Part shown: piece after piece, positions 33,601 through 41,827 of the stretch
Layout: every line of letters begins with the position of its first letter
How positions within the stretch are numbered: the stretch's first letter is position 1
NCBI GenBank assembly: GCA_018970085.1
Contig: JAGWXD010000024.1
Coordinates: 1-44,719, forward strand
Source: Cyanobacteria bacterium REEB459
GTDB taxonomy: Bacteria; Cyanobacteriota; Cyanobacteriia; Phormidesmidales; Phormidesmidaceae
Length of the DNA stretch: 44,719 nucleotides
Direction: 5' to 3'
The notes under the pieces: generated by a model
Seen by the model: the letters and a program-made list of their open reading frames with translations, nothing else
Database searches by the model: none
Told to the model about the DNA's origin: nothing
Program-made: the position numbers and the translations under genes

Positions 33601-36130
33601 GATTTAGCCCCGCTGCAGAGGTGAAGGTGACGGGCCCTAGTAGGCTAGGGGCAAAGGCGAGATCTCCCAAGCTGAGGTGGTTGAGCCTGGCATCTCCCCT
33701 TAGCTTGAGGCGGTTGGGGCTACCCACCAGGCGACCATTAAAACTGGCCAACCCAGCTACCGGCACCACATCGGGTAGGGGCAGCAGGGCTAGATTAAAG
33801 TCTCTGGCCTGTAGGCGTAGATCAAGATGGGCCAGAGCCGGTGTTCCGTCCCCCTTGAAGGCCGGTGTTACCACTCCCTGCACCGCCAGACCGGTGGTAC
33901 GGGCCTGGTTGATCAGCAAAGACTGGCCATTCCAGGCCAGATCGGCGGTGAGGGGAGCGGCCCCGAGGGCAAGACTGGGAAACTGGGGGGAAACACTGGC
34001 CAATCCCGCCGATAGCATTATCCGGCCCTGGCCCTGCATATCGTCTAGACTAGGCCGGGCCAGGCTGCCAGAAACTTCCAGTTGGCCCCCAGCCTGGCCC
34101 CGCAGTTGGGACGAGAGCGCTGCCAGGTTGAGGTGTTTGCCCTGCAAGGCAGCTCGCCACTGACCCTGGTTTAGGATCCCGGCTGCCTCTAGTCGCCCCC
34201 CCGCTAGATGGAACTGGGCCCGGGCCTGCCCCTCCAGCCCTTGCCCCCCCGACTGATTAAACCCTCCCGCCAGTTGGGCCTCACCATTGAGCAGGCCGGT
34301 CCCTGTGCCTGCCAGGTCCCGCAGGTGCAGATTGGTGGCCTGCAGGCTAGCTTGCCAGCGGTTCTGCCGGAGGCTACCGGTAGCCGCCACCGTCCCCCGG
34401 GCAATTTGTACAAAGGTATCCTTAAACTGCAAGTCTTGCCCCACCAGAGTGACCCGTCCCTGGGCTGGGTAGGAGCCCAGGGGGGCTCGCCAGGCTGCCT
34501 GCCCCCTGACTTGGTCGAGGGGTCCGCTGAACCGGGCCTCCACAAATGCCGGCCCAAGTTTGATGGTTTCAGGTAAGCCATAGGGTCGGGCCAGGGTATC
34601 GGCGGGCAGGCGATCGCCCTTCACCGTTAGGGCAATCGAGCCCTTACCTGCTAGCCCCACCTGACCCTCAGCGGTAATCGCCCCGCCCCCTGTGGGTAGA
34701 GCCTCAAGGTTATTCAGCTGGAGCTGTGAACCCGTCAGGGTGGCTCTGGCGGTAACCTGTTGAAAAACCGCCCGATCAATGGTGATCGGGCCCTTGGACG
34801 TCACCTTGGCGATCGCAACAGGCTCGGTCAGGGAGCCCGTCACCACCGCCTCAGCCGCCAGTTGACCCTGCATCGGCAGCCCCAAATCGGCAGCCCACAG
34901 GTCTCGAACCTGGGCCGGAGAAAAGGATTTAATCTCCCCCTTGAGGCTATAGCCCCTGGCCAGATCAATAGTGCCGCTGGCCATCGCCTTCAAGGCCCCC
35001 AGGCGAGCAGTCAGGTTTTCCAGCTTCAGGGTTTGCCCTTGTAACCGGGCGGTTCCTGTGATCTGTTGCAGAGGTTGGGGCAGGGTTGCACTGCTCAAAC
35101 TGCCCTGATCTAACTTCACCGTACCGGTCAGACTGGGCCCAACGTCTCCCTCAAGGCCTATATCGACCTGGCCATTAACTCGGCCAGAGGTGACCTGCAG
35201 GGGCAGGGGGCTGGGCATGAAGGACTGGGCCAGAGGCACCATGTCCCTGGCCTCCATAGCCTGAAGCCTGACATTCAGCCGTCCGTTCAAATGCTGGCCG
35301 TCACCCACAGCCTCTCCTCTGGGGGGAGCAAACATCGGCCAGTCAATCAGCCTGGCAGTGGCTAGATTGGCCTGGGCCGCTGCCCTGGCCGAGGGTGAGG
35401 CGGGCTGCACCAGCGGTAACTGCACCGAGCCCGCCGCCAGCAACTGGCCACCCTGAGGTGCAGCGGCCTCAAGTCTAAAGTCCAGTCGGTCTACCCGGGG
35501 CGGCAGGGGGCCAGGGGCGATCGCCCCTGGTGCAGCCTTAACCAGCAGGGGTGTGAAGGTCCCCTGCCCTTGAATAGTCTGCAAAACCAGCCTGGAGTTG
35601 GTGCCAGCCCGGGAGACAGCCGGCACCAGGGTAAGCTGACTACGCTGCACATTCACCTGGCCCACTCTGACCTCTATCCAGGGCTGGCGGTCCTTTTCCG
35701 GTTCGGGCAAGTGGAGGTGGAGATCAACCCATTGACCCTCTTCAGTCTGTTGCAGATAGACCTGAGCCCGGTCCAGATTAATGACCAGGGGGAGTTCTCG
35801 ATGGAACAGGTCAAGGGGGTTAAAGCGGACCTCTATGCCCTCCAGACTAACCCTATCAGGGTCCCGGGCGGTGGGGGGAATGGTAGATCGACCCAGCCGC
35901 ACGCCAGTGGGCCCCACCCACTCCAGGGGACCTACCTGTACGGGCCGCCCCAATACCTGAGAAAGATAACTCGACAGCCAGGGAGAGCTGTAGTGTTGAG
36001 CCACGCCCCAACCCCGCCAGGCAATTACACCCCCCAGCCCCAGCAGTGATCCAGCTAGCAGCCCTACCCCCAACCAGCGGGGCAGTCTGGGCCAACCAGG
36101 AGAAGATTGAGGATCGGGGGAAAAGGCCAT
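30626..36130 (-). CDS. tamB: TamB-family translocation/assembly protein (DUF490)
   Basis: A very large (1834-aa) envelope protein: short cytosolic N-terminus, one membrane anchor (about residues 22-40, GVGLLAGSLLGLGGVIAW), then more than 1500 residues of beta-rich repeats of the AsmA/TamB type (recurring GxLxLxxG...L pattern), and a C-terminal DUF490 domain ending ENFNQNTGAILEFRF. The terminal Phe fits an outer-membrane-complex signal. TamB-like proteins bridge inner and outer membrane and are linked to phospholipid transport and outer-membrane protein assembly. The frame opens with GTG at 36145; I use ATG 36130, five codons in. Divergent from DUF3110, convergent with GT61 (19 bp between stops). 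No TamA/Omp85 partner in the window. Confidence 0.92.
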   Translation of the reverse strand: MAFSPDPQSSPGWPRLPRWLGVGLLAGSLLGLGGVIAWRGWGVAQHYSSPWLSSYLSQVLGRPVQVGPLEWVGPTGVRLGRSTIPPTARDPDRVSLEGIEVRFNPLDLFHRELPLVINLDRAQVYLQQTEEGQWVDLHLHLPEPEKDRQPWIEVRVGQVNVQRSQLTLVPAVSRAGTNSRLVLQTIQGQGTFTPLLVKAAPGAIAPGPLPPRVDRLDFRLEAAAPQGGQLLAAGSVQLPLVQPASPSARAAAQANLATARLIDWPMFAPPRGEAVGDGQHLNGRLNVRLQAMEARDMVPLAQSFMPSPLPLQVTSGRVNGQVDIGLEGDVGPSLTGTVKLDQGSLSSATLPQPLQQITGTARLQGQTLKLENLTARLGALKAMASGTIDLARGYSLKGEIKSFSPAQVRDLWAADLGLPMQGQLAAEAVVTGSLTEPVAIAKVTSKGPITIDRAVFQQVTARATLTGSQLQLNNLEALPTGGGAITAEGQVGLAGKGSIALTVKGDRLPADTLARPYGLPETIKLGPAFVEARFSGPLDQVRGQAAWRAPLGSYPAQGRVTLVGQDLQFKDTFVQIARGTVAATGSLRQNRWQASLQATNLHLRDLAGTGTGLLNGEAQLAGGFNQSGGQGLEGQARAQFHLAGGRLEAAGILNQGQWRAALQGKHLNLAALSSQLRGQAGGQLEVSGSLARPSLDDMQGQGRIMLSAGLASVSPQFPSLALGAAPLTADLAWNGQSLLINQARTTGLAVQGVVTPAFKGDGTPALAHLDLRLQARDFNLALLPLPDVVPVAGLASFNGRLVGSPNRLKLRGDARLNHLSLGDLAFAPSLLGPVTFTSAAGLNLDLQGGQDRLRVATRGGDRQLDFLLRSGAAQASGYARGDSFFAQFRQIPLERLKLPQGSSTGIGKVSGTLETATISGNWREPSIWADFDILNPGLGYLKLRTVEVAEANHNTPIPTNTPATMVTRYGRLRGSVGYRDGILSLAGVSIDSATGKSRYLASGAYNLKNHQVRGQLTVDNGQVQDILLTLKILEFSDFRLNPLVAPDWFRPPTAAETGSLRTSGVGHPAASLLAQLRRLAEVRAFQAIKAAQAKEALLPPLEGLRGSFSGTVTATGALPQDLLVKVNLSGHDWLWADPALPEGIAYRIDQLQAQGTYQDGVVRVNPLSLRVVSPPAGADHQGTESVSLAELNGEFSLTPQDPVNRTLRLNITDLPVALLRRPLRLPPNLNGQITVGASLTGGLDNPQIRGRVEVNQATINDRSLDLVAADFLYRDGRLSLRGDVATRNQTDPLTLLASLPYGLPGVTHKPDSDEFSLRLKVADDGFSLINLLTQAVTWQSGKANLDLDVKGHWSQDKSPLEALASMVVTGAARFDGVTLSAADLPSPLTNLRGAIQVDNSSVYLKGLGLDFQNLRGDFSQGEILAQGKLKVIPSVNDLFPGTVPLNSSTGVSNPPVSLDSSSDRFQLSLNNLALNWKNPAGVYKGQINGQVMVDGSLYLREPVLSGEITLSDGVLTLPVSPDKNVVALATGATPQPPSLYQPLPPVFKDFKLTLGNNFSLAIPALVDVRATGSLDLAGTFPALKPAGRINLPGGRITLLTTEFRLTGKENYAQFDPRDPKIDPYLVANLSTAVPDSGGAGTILTPASPFPRNEISESPITQLGLTQSGVQTIRIRANVNGRASRLMQLQGVQLESTPPRTEAQIIALLSGGILTALESTLGSVSGGGDGFQGLLTFAGSALLNRLQSWFEGGLETIELRFFSASPPNSQQVDIGGDLGFNLSPDISVSLQKVFTNLTPAIFSIRYRIDQHTTLRAVTSYENFNQNTGAILEFRF

Positions 36131-36166
36131 GGCGATAGATGGCACTGGTAGATACCCAATATAGTG

Positions 36167-36194
36167 TAGTCAACGCTGCTAAGATCGGTACAAT
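36167..36194 (+). promoter_or_regulatory. Candidate promoter for DUF3110-murQ
   Basis: TAGTCA (36167-36172), a four-of-six match to TTGACA, is followed after 16 bp by TACAAT (36189-36194). Initiation would fall near 36201, about 24 nt before the ATG. Confidence 0.35.
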
Positions 36195-36224
36195 AAACAC
36201 CAGGCTTGCGGCAGGAGACTGGCT

Positions 36225-36614
36225 ATGGTGGTGTATGTGCTGTTATTTAATGCCCGCACCGATAATGAAGGCATTCATACCCTTAAGATTGACCACGAGG
36301 ATGTGGTGTTGATGTTTGAAACCGAAGATGACGCCACCCGCTTTGCCCTCATGCTAGAGGCCCAGGACTTTCCTGAGGCCACCGTTGAGGCCATCGCTCA
36401 AAGCGATATTGAAGAATTCTGCCAAGCCGCTGGTTACCACTGCAAAGTAGTCCCAGAAGGGGCCTTGGCGATTCCCCCAGAACAGGTGGTAGAGCAGATT
36501 AGCTGGAGTCCTGATGGCCTCAGTTCCCCTGCCCAGACAGAGCCCGATCATGCCCCCAGCCTCTCTGACACTGACCTGGATCGCCTGCGTCAACAATTTG
36601 AGAAACTACTTTAA
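36225..36614 (+). CDS. DUF3110 protein
   Basis: A 129-aa protein with the cyanobacterial and plastid DUF3110 pattern: YVLLFNARTDNEGIHTLKI (4-22), VVLMFETEDDATRFALMLEA (27-46), FPEATVEAI and EFCQAAGYHCKVVPEGALAI (64-83). The C-terminal 40 residues are acidic and probably flexible. Function is not established. It lies 27 bp upstream of murQ on the same strand, so probably the two form an operon. Confidence 0.88.
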   Translation: MVVYVLLFNARTDNEGIHTLKIDHEDVVLMFETEDDATRFALMLEAQDFPEATVEAIAQSDIEEFCQAAGYHCKVVPEGALAIPPEQVVEQISWSPDGLSSPAQTEPDHAPSLSDTDLDRLRQQFEKLL

Positions 36615-36641
36615 GACCCCTTAGCAACTGGACCTACTGCC

Positions 36642-37586
36642 ATGGCCCCACTGGTTTCCGATCCCGATGACCGGGGGCATTTACTCACCGAACAGGTCAA
36701 TCCCCGCAGCGCCCACCTGGATCAACTCACTGCCCTGGAGTTAGTGGACCTATTTAACCAGGAGGACCAGCTCACCTTGGCGGCCATTGCCACTGCCCGC
36801 GAGCCCCTGGCGGCAGCCATAGAGGCCATTGCCACCGCCCTCCACCAGGGTGGCCGGCTCTACTATGTTGGAGCTGGCACCAGTGGTCGCCTGGGGGTGC
36901 TGGATGCGGCGGAATGTCCCCCCACCTTTTGTACCCCCCCCGACCTGGTACAGGGTATTATTGCTGGCGGATTTGGGGCCCTGGTGCGCAGTTCCGAAGG
37001 ACTGGAGGATGTGTTTGAAGACGGCGAAGCCGCCATTGCCGAAGCAGCTATTACAGCGGCAGATGTGGTGGTAGGGATTACTGCCGGCGGCACCACTCCC
37101 TACGTCTGGGGAGCCATGAAGGCAGCTCGGCAACGGCAGGCCACCACCATTTTGATCGCCTGTGTACCGGCTAACCAGGTGAAGCTGGATGTAGATATTG
37201 ACATTCGACTAGCGGTGGGTCCAGAGCTGCTGGCGGGTTCGACCCGGTTAAAAGCCGGCACCGTAACCAAAATGGCCCTGAATATTCTTTCCACCGGTGC
37301 CATGGTGCGCTTGGGTAAGGTCTACGGTAACCGCATGGTAGATGTGGCGGTAACCAATAGCAAATTGCGAGATCGGGCCCTGCGCATTATCTGTGACCTG
37401 AGCGACTTAGATCGCAGCGGAGCCGCCGATCTGCTGGAGCGCAGCGGTCAACAGGTGAAGCTGGCTCTGCTCATGCATCTGGGGCACCTGGATCAAAACC
37501 AGGCCAGAGATTGCCTGGGCCAGCACCAGGGTCACCTGGGCAAGGCTATAGAGCAGGCTTACACCTGGCGCCAGGGTGAACCTTAA
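36642..37586 (+). CDS. murQ: N-acetylmuramic acid 6-phosphate etherase
   Basis: Cleaves the lactyl ether of MurNAc-6-phosphate to GlcNAc-6-phosphate and D-lactate during cell-wall recycling. The 314-aa product has an SIS sugar-isomerase fold: YYVGAGTSGRLGVLDAAECP (74-93), FEDG, the second sugar-phosphate loop, and SNSKLRDRA-like TNSKLRDRALRI near 230. The catalytic acid/base glutamates appear as DAAECPP and SSEGLEDVFED. The usual AASGRTPYV loop reads TAGGTTPYV, a variant I recall from cyanobacterial homologues. ATG at 36642. The phosphorylating kinase (AnmK or a MurP transporter) is not nearby. Confidence 0.94.
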   Translation: MAPLVSDPDDRGHLLTEQVNPRSAHLDQLTALELVDLFNQEDQLTLAAIATAREPLAAAIEAIATALHQGGRLYYVGAGTSGRLGVLDAAECPPTFCTPPDLVQGIIAGGFGALVRSSEGLEDVFEDGEAAIAEAAITAADVVVGITAGGTTPYVWGAMKAARQRQATTILIACVPANQVKLDVDIDIRLAVGPELLAGSTRLKAGTVTKMALNILSTGAMVRLGKVYGNRMVDVAVTNSKLRDRALRIICDLSDLDRSGAADLLERSGQQVKLALLMHLGHLDQNQARDCLGQHQGHLGKAIEQAYTWRQGEP

Positions 37587-37942
37587 AGGCAGATCGGGCC
37601 CTGGCCCATTGCCATGGTTCCCATGGGTCGGCAAATACCCTTCAAATTGGCAATTCATCAGCTCCAGCCAATCTCACCCTAGATCCTTAGGATTCACGTT
37701 GTTCAAAAAGACTGTTGCCCATACCTAGGATTTGCCTAACCGTGGCAGTGGGGTGGGTAATTCTCCATAGGATGCGCTGACCGGTAGCTACAGGCTGGAT
37801 CAGCCTCCACACCTGAAAATAGTCTAAAACGGGGTGGAGAGCCTGGATAATGGCATGAGACTATCTGTTTGCTGCGGGGCCCCGCTATAGCTGCTGCCAG
37901 GGCCATACTGGAGGGGTGGCACTCCCGCCTACTGCCGGTCTC
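37587..37942. other. Convergent intergenic region murQ / ppk2
   Basis: This 356-bp spacer receives the 3' ends of murQ and ppk2. It contains CCATGGTTCCCATGG (37613-37627), an inverted repeat close to the murQ stop, and a perfect 12-nt palindrome GCGGGGCCCCGC (37874-37885) 58 bp beyond the ppk2 stop. No protein-like frame was found. Confidence 0.5.
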
Positions 37943-38929
37943 CTAGTAAACTCGGGGCACAAAAAATTGCTCATTGTGGGGAGGGCGCACGTAGTCAAAG
38001 GGGGGCGCTTTGCGAGGAGGGAGTTCTAGGGGTTCAGGGGTCATATCCACGTAGGGAATCTTGGAGAGAATGTGACTGATACAGTTTAATCGAGCCCGTT
38101 TTTTGTCGTCGGCTTCTACAGTAAACCAGGGAGCTTCAGGAATGTTGGTATGGGCAAACATCACATCTTTGGCCTGGGAATACTCAACCCAGCGGTTGCG
38201 GGATTCCAAGTCCATGGGACTGAGTTTCCACCGCCGGGCCGGATCGGTGGTGCGGGCTTGAAAGCGCCTTTCCTGCTCCTCATCACTGACGGAAAACCAG
38301 TATTTCAATAAAACGATGCCCGATCGCACCAGCATGCGTTCAAACTCAGGACAGGTTTGCATAAATTCCTGGTACTGGGCTTCGGTGCAGAATCCCATCA
38401 CCTGTTCTACACCGGCCCGATTATACCAACTGCGATCAAAGCAAACGATCTCCCCCGCCGCCGGTAGTTGGGCCACATAGCGCTGAAAGTACCACTCAGT
38501 TTTTTCCCGATCGCTAGGGGTAGACAAAGCCACCACCCGACATCCCCGAGGATTAAGGGGGTCGGTGATGCGCTTGATGGTTCCCCCCTTACCGGCGGCA
38601 TCGCGACCTTCAAAGAGAATAACGATGCGGGCCCCTGTGTACTTGACCCAGTATTGCATTTTTACCAGTTCTACCTGTAATCGGGCCAGTTCTCCTTCAT
38701 AAAACTGGCGAGACAATTTAGAACTGCCCTCCCCTTCTGAAATATAGAAAAACACCGGCCGTTCTGAAGCATTCTCCGAGGACTGGGAGGCTTTCTTAGC
38801 TTTCAATTTCTTTTTAGAGAGTTTTTTGTTGGTCGCAGTAGCCTTACCCGTTGTAGACTCGGCTGGGGCGGGGCTGACAACTGAGGAGGCCGAAGCAGAG
38901 GGGGCCTTATCCTTGGATTGGGCTGTCAT
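37943..38929 (-). CDS. ppk2: Polyphosphate kinase 2
   Basis: PPK2 transfers phosphate between polyphosphate and nucleotides. The 328-aa product has the P-loop-kinase fold with Walker A FEGRDAAGKGGTIKR (about 114-128), Walker B/lid motifs CFDRSWYNRAGVEQVMGF and RFQARTTDPARRWKLSPMDL. It is a one-domain (class I type) member, usually favouring nucleotide phosphorylation from polyphosphate, although the direction cannot be read here. About 50 N-terminal residues (Ala/Ser/Lys-rich, TNKKLSKKKLKAKKASQ) precede the core and look disordered and basic, perhaps for polyphosphate binding. ATG at 38929. Confidence 0.95.
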   Translation of the reverse strand: MTAQSKDKAPSASASSVVSPAPAESTTGKATATNKKLSKKKLKAKKASQSSENASERPVFFYISEGEGSSKLSRQFYEGELARLQVELVKMQYWVKYTGARIVILFEGRDAAGKGGTIKRITDPLNPRGCRVVALSTPSDREKTEWYFQRYVAQLPAAGEIVCFDRSWYNRAGVEQVMGFCTEAQYQEFMQTCPEFERMLVRSGIVLLKYWFSVSDEEQERRFQARTTDPARRWKLSPMDLESRNRWVEYSQAKDVMFAHTNIPEAPWFTVEADDKKRARLNCISHILSKIPYVDMTPEPLELPPRKAPPFDYVRPPHNEQFFVPRVY

Positions 38930-39299
38930 GGTGGCAGGACTCCTAGGGTAACACCAGGCGAGTTTTAGGAATTCGGGTAATCACAGGCGGGCTGGGGTCA
39001 ACTCAGAAGCAACCAACCCCTTGGCCAGGCTAGCTCCCTGCTAAGGCAGAAAGACATTAGGCCAATGTGGCCAGTTATCAGGTCAGTTGGGTCTGACTGC
39101 AGAGGCCAGCAACCCGACAGCCTATAGGCACCTATAGATAAATAATCTAACCCTTACGGATTGAAATAACTGTAGCCAGTTTACCCATAGGATAGAAAGG
39201 GGGCTTAAATCTGAAGTTCTCCTTGTTTTAGGGCGTAGCCCCAGACACGATATACCATTGACCAGGCGATTAACCCTACCAATCAAACCCTACCAATTA
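38930..39299. other. Intergenic region ppk2 / DUF3769 gene
   Basis: This 370-bp spacer contains the ppk2 promoter region and the 3' end of the DUF3769 gene. Seen here: a CCTATAGG palindrome repeated as CCTATAG (39121-39137), a short GTCAG/CTGAC hairpin near 39085, and an array of three CTACCAAT octamers running into the DUF3769 stop. No small gene was recognised. Confidence 0.5.
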
Positions 39300-39307
39300 C
39301 TACCAAT
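39276..39307. repeat. Three CTACCAAT octamers at the DUF3769 stop
   Basis: CTACCAAT occurs at 39276-39283, 39290-39297 and 39300-39307. The last copy encodes, on the minus strand, the final Asn-Trp and the TAG stop of the DUF3769 gene; the other two repeat that end downstream. Confidence 0.8.
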
Positions 39308-41234
39308 TAAAATTACTCAGGCGAAATTCCAGGACGCCGGCTTCCTGAGTCGGGCTATAGCGGATGGCAATACCGTAGGTCCGCCGCCTATACTCCGCCA
39401 CCAGGGCGGTGTCAATTTGCTGGCCGGTGTTGATGTTAAACGAGGTCTGCAAACCCAACAAAAAAGGACCATAGATTTGCTGAAGGATGCCGGCAGAAAA
39501 GACGTTTTGGTCAACGGCGCGATCAAACAGGAAGGGAGAGTTATCGCCCTGCGCCAGACTACTGGAGATGCCGATATTGAATTGGGTATAGTCCAGGTAG
39601 TCTGCCACCAGATGCCCCAACTGGCCGCTCAGGGTGATGCGACCCTCTAGAGATTCCTGGAGATCGTTACTGGTATAGTAGGTGGCTATTGCCCTTAACC
39701 CGGCGGTCAGGGTCAGGTTGGGCGTAGGGGGGCGGGGACTATAGCGCAACCTGGAGAAATCGACATTTTCAGGGGCTGGCTCCTGCCACAGAGTAAAGCC
39801 CCGACTCAAATCCACCAGAGCTTGAAACCGTAACAAACTAGTCAGGGTTGACTGGCTACCCGGCGGCAGTAGCTGAGGCCGGTCGGTATTGGCGGTAACG
39901 TATTGCCCGGAGGCCTGGTAGCTGAGGTTAAGCCCCGTATTGCCCAGGCTTAGCAGGGGTGACTCGAGTAGTATACCCGCACTGGTTTGTACATCCTGGA
40001 AGCCCAGGGAGCCATTGAACAGACGATCTCGGTAGGTATACTCCAAACTCAGACGGTGGTCCCCCATAACCTGTTGAGCCCGCAGATTAACCCGCAGGCG
40101 ATTGTTGAACTGTTCTAGATCTAGACCTGGCAGACTCACCACTCCGCGCAGAGTCGTGCGGGGCCCCAGGGGCCCATTCAGTCGGGCCACCAGGCCCAGG
40201 TTGGCTGGCTCTAGCAGGTTCAAATTAGCATTACCTAACCAGCGGGACAGATATAGTTGGGGTGCCAGACTCAGCTGCCAGGGGCTACCCTTAAGCAGTT
40301 GGAACTCCCGTTCAATAAATAGCCCGCCGCGATCGCGACCATCGTAGCCAATACTCACCGGCAGAGGATTGAGAGCATTAGCCGGCAGCCGTCCCCGTTC
40401 GAGCAAAAAACAGTTCCTCAGTAGGGGAATGGCAAGACCCTGATCAAAAACGACCCGGGGGTTATCAACACAGAGTTGGTCCTCATCGGGGTTTAGAGGT
40501 GTTAACCGCAGCCGTTCCCCCCGCAGCTCTAGTTCTGCCGGTATCAGGGGATCATTAGTCAGGCGGATATCATCGCCGTACCAGCCCTTGGCGTCAAAGG
40601 CTAGATAGCTACTTTGAAACCGTACTCGCCCCAGGGCGGCCTGGTCCCCTGACCAGGATTGTCCGGCTAGGGTACTCAAGGATAGATCTCCAGGACTGGT
40701 GATCTGAGAGATAGAGGCCTGGTTACGAGGGGGGGAGGCAGGCTCGCCAGGGGCAGTGGGGGAGGCAGAAAAATCCTCGGCAGCAGTGGCAGGACTCAAC
40801 TCCCCCCGGGCGTTGGTCAGGGTTCCGGCCCCCTGTAGCAGGTTATAGGTAGCCCGATCGCCAGCCATGACCTGTTGGTTACGGGTAAACACCACGTTGC
40901 CTGTGGCCTTCACCTGACGCTGGTTGAGATTAATCCAGAGGTGGTCAGCGCTAATCTGACCATTGCCGAATTGCACCAAAACATCGCCGTTAGCCCTGAT
41001 CATCTGACTGTCGATCTGGTATTGCTGTTGATCGGCCCTTAACACCAGAAAGGCAGCCGGATCGGCAGCGGCGGGGAGGGCTGCCCCGGGCTCTTGGGGC
41101 AGCCCTGGTGAGCCTGGGTCAACCTGATTGGCTGCTGGAGAAAGGAGTGGGGCCGAAGTCGCCGGAGCCTGAGTTGCCGGCGGTTGACTGGCAACCAGGG
41201 CAGGGGGAACTGGCAAATTTAAGGGCAAAACCAT
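39300..41234 (-). CDS. LptD/OstA-like outer-membrane protein (DUF3769)
   Basis: The 644-aa product has a Pro/Ala-rich N-terminus without an obvious signal peptide, an OstA/LptA-like beta-jellyroll segment (about 65-150: LRADQQQYQIDSQMIRANGD, HLWINLNQRQVKATGNVVFT), and a long C-terminal DUF3769 beta-barrel region (about 200-644) ending FRLSNFNW. A terminal aromatic residue is the usual outer-membrane barrel signal. Cyanobacterial DUF3769 proteins are considered the LptD counterpart inserting lipopolysaccharide; this is family inference. ATG at 41234; homologues as I recall also lack a clear signal peptide. A terminator-like hairpin lies 107-130 bp upstream. Confidence 0.85.
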   Translation of the reverse strand: MVLPLNLPVPPALVASQPPATQAPATSAPLLSPAANQVDPGSPGLPQEPGAALPAAADPAAFLVLRADQQQYQIDSQMIRANGDVLVQFGNGQISADHLWINLNQRQVKATGNVVFTRNQQVMAGDRATYNLLQGAGTLTNARGELSPATAAEDFSASPTAPGEPASPPRNQASISQITSPGDLSLSTLAGQSWSGDQAALGRVRFQSSYLAFDAKGWYGDDIRLTNDPLIPAELELRGERLRLTPLNPDEDQLCVDNPRVVFDQGLAIPLLRNCFLLERGRLPANALNPLPVSIGYDGRDRGGLFIEREFQLLKGSPWQLSLAPQLYLSRWLGNANLNLLEPANLGLVARLNGPLGPRTTLRGVVSLPGLDLEQFNNRLRVNLRAQQVMGDHRLSLEYTYRDRLFNGSLGFQDVQTSAGILLESPLLSLGNTGLNLSYQASGQYVTANTDRPQLLPPGSQSTLTSLLRFQALVDLSRGFTLWQEPAPENVDFSRLRYSPRPPTPNLTLTAGLRAIATYYTSNDLQESLEGRITLSGQLGHLVADYLDYTQFNIGISSSLAQGDNSPFLFDRAVDQNVFSAGILQQIYGPFLLGLQTSFNINTGQQIDTALVAEYRRRTYGIAIRYSPTQEAGVLEFRLSNFNW

Positions 41235-41565
41235 GCGTGAGGGAAAACCAGCAGAAAACGAAGTGGTATGGAGTAGATGTGGTTTGCCAATATCCCCGCC
41301 GCTGCCGGGGGTATCTTTAAAGGCGCTACCAGAATTGCTAAAAACAAAGCCCGACGGGCGGGCTTTAAACCTGTGACCGGCCTAGATAACTGAAGCCAGC
41401 CCTCTCCCTGACCTTTGCCAGAGCAATATCGACTCAAGCCCAGCCTCGTTACTAGCCGGACAAGCTATGGGCGGCTAGTTTGCATCTACCCAGGCCTTTG
41501 ATACCTGATCCATGACCTAAGCCACTGATCAGCCAGGATATAGAATAGCCCTCTGTCTAAATGGG
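41235..41565. other. Intergenic region psbI / DUF3769 gene
   Basis: This 331-bp spacer holds, in minus-strand order after psbI: the psbI hairpin (41541-41573), a CTAGCCG/CGGCTAG hairpin (41452-41478) and a terminator-like hairpin with U run (41341-41366). One 72-codon frame (41219-41437, minus) overlaps the DUF3769 start in another frame and has no family resemblance. Confidence 0.5.
41341..41366 (-). terminator. Rho-independent-type terminator, minus strand
   Basis: AAAGCCCG (41346-41353) pairs with CGGGCTTT (41359-41366) around ACGGG. On the minus strand the stem is followed by GTTTTTAGC, giving a short U run. It would stop transcription arriving from psbI or from a small RNA, before the DUF3769 gene. 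Confidence 0.6.
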
Positions 41566-41573
41566 CTATTCTA
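41541..41573 (-). terminator. 11-bp hairpin overlapping the psbI stop
   Basis: TAGAATAGCCC (41541-41551) pairs perfectly with GGGCTATTCTA (41563-41573) around an 11-nt loop. The psbI stop codon (41566-41568) is inside one arm. It probably defines or protects the 3' end of a very short photosystem mRNA. Confidence 0.65.
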
Positions 41574-41682
41574 TGTCCTGCCGACCAGGGTTACGGGAGG
41601 GGTCACCGCTCAAAAAACCAAATATGAAGAGGCCCGCGAAAAAAGCTACAACCAGATAAACCACTATTTTGAGGGTCAGCAT
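41566..41682 (-). CDS. psbI: Photosystem II reaction centre protein I
   Basis: A 38-codon gene: [20 protein letters not shown] for the first 20 residues, continuing [18 protein letters not shown]. This is the invariant PsbI layout: one thylakoid membrane helix (about 4-24) followed by a soluble tail with SxDPxRNPGRxD. PsbI binds beside D1 in the photosystem II core and helps early assembly and CP43 association. The ATG (41680-41682) has GGAG about 9-12 nt upstream. The length equals that of other cyanobacteria and plastids. It stands alone between an unknown gene (same strand, 145 bp upstream) and the DUF3769 gene. Confidence 0.97.
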   Translation of the reverse strand: MLTLKIVVYLVVAFFAGLFIFGFLSGDPSRNPGRQDIE

Positions 41683-41827
41683 TATTTAAGTCTCCAATCA
41701 CAAGAGGTTTGAATCAATGAATCGGGGCTAAGTGTCTTGGGAGGGGTTGCTAAAGGTAGCCTATCCCAGGGATGAGCCCAAACCCAGAATTCATACCCTG
41801 GCTCTATCATATCGTTAAACGTTAGGC

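Noticed and set aside
41219-41437. A 72-codon minus frame with a hydrophobic middle, upstream of the LptD-like gene
   Set aside because: Considered as a frameshifted signal peptide for that protein; it is in a different frame, crosses a terminator-like hairpin, and homologues as I recall also lack a clear signal peptide.
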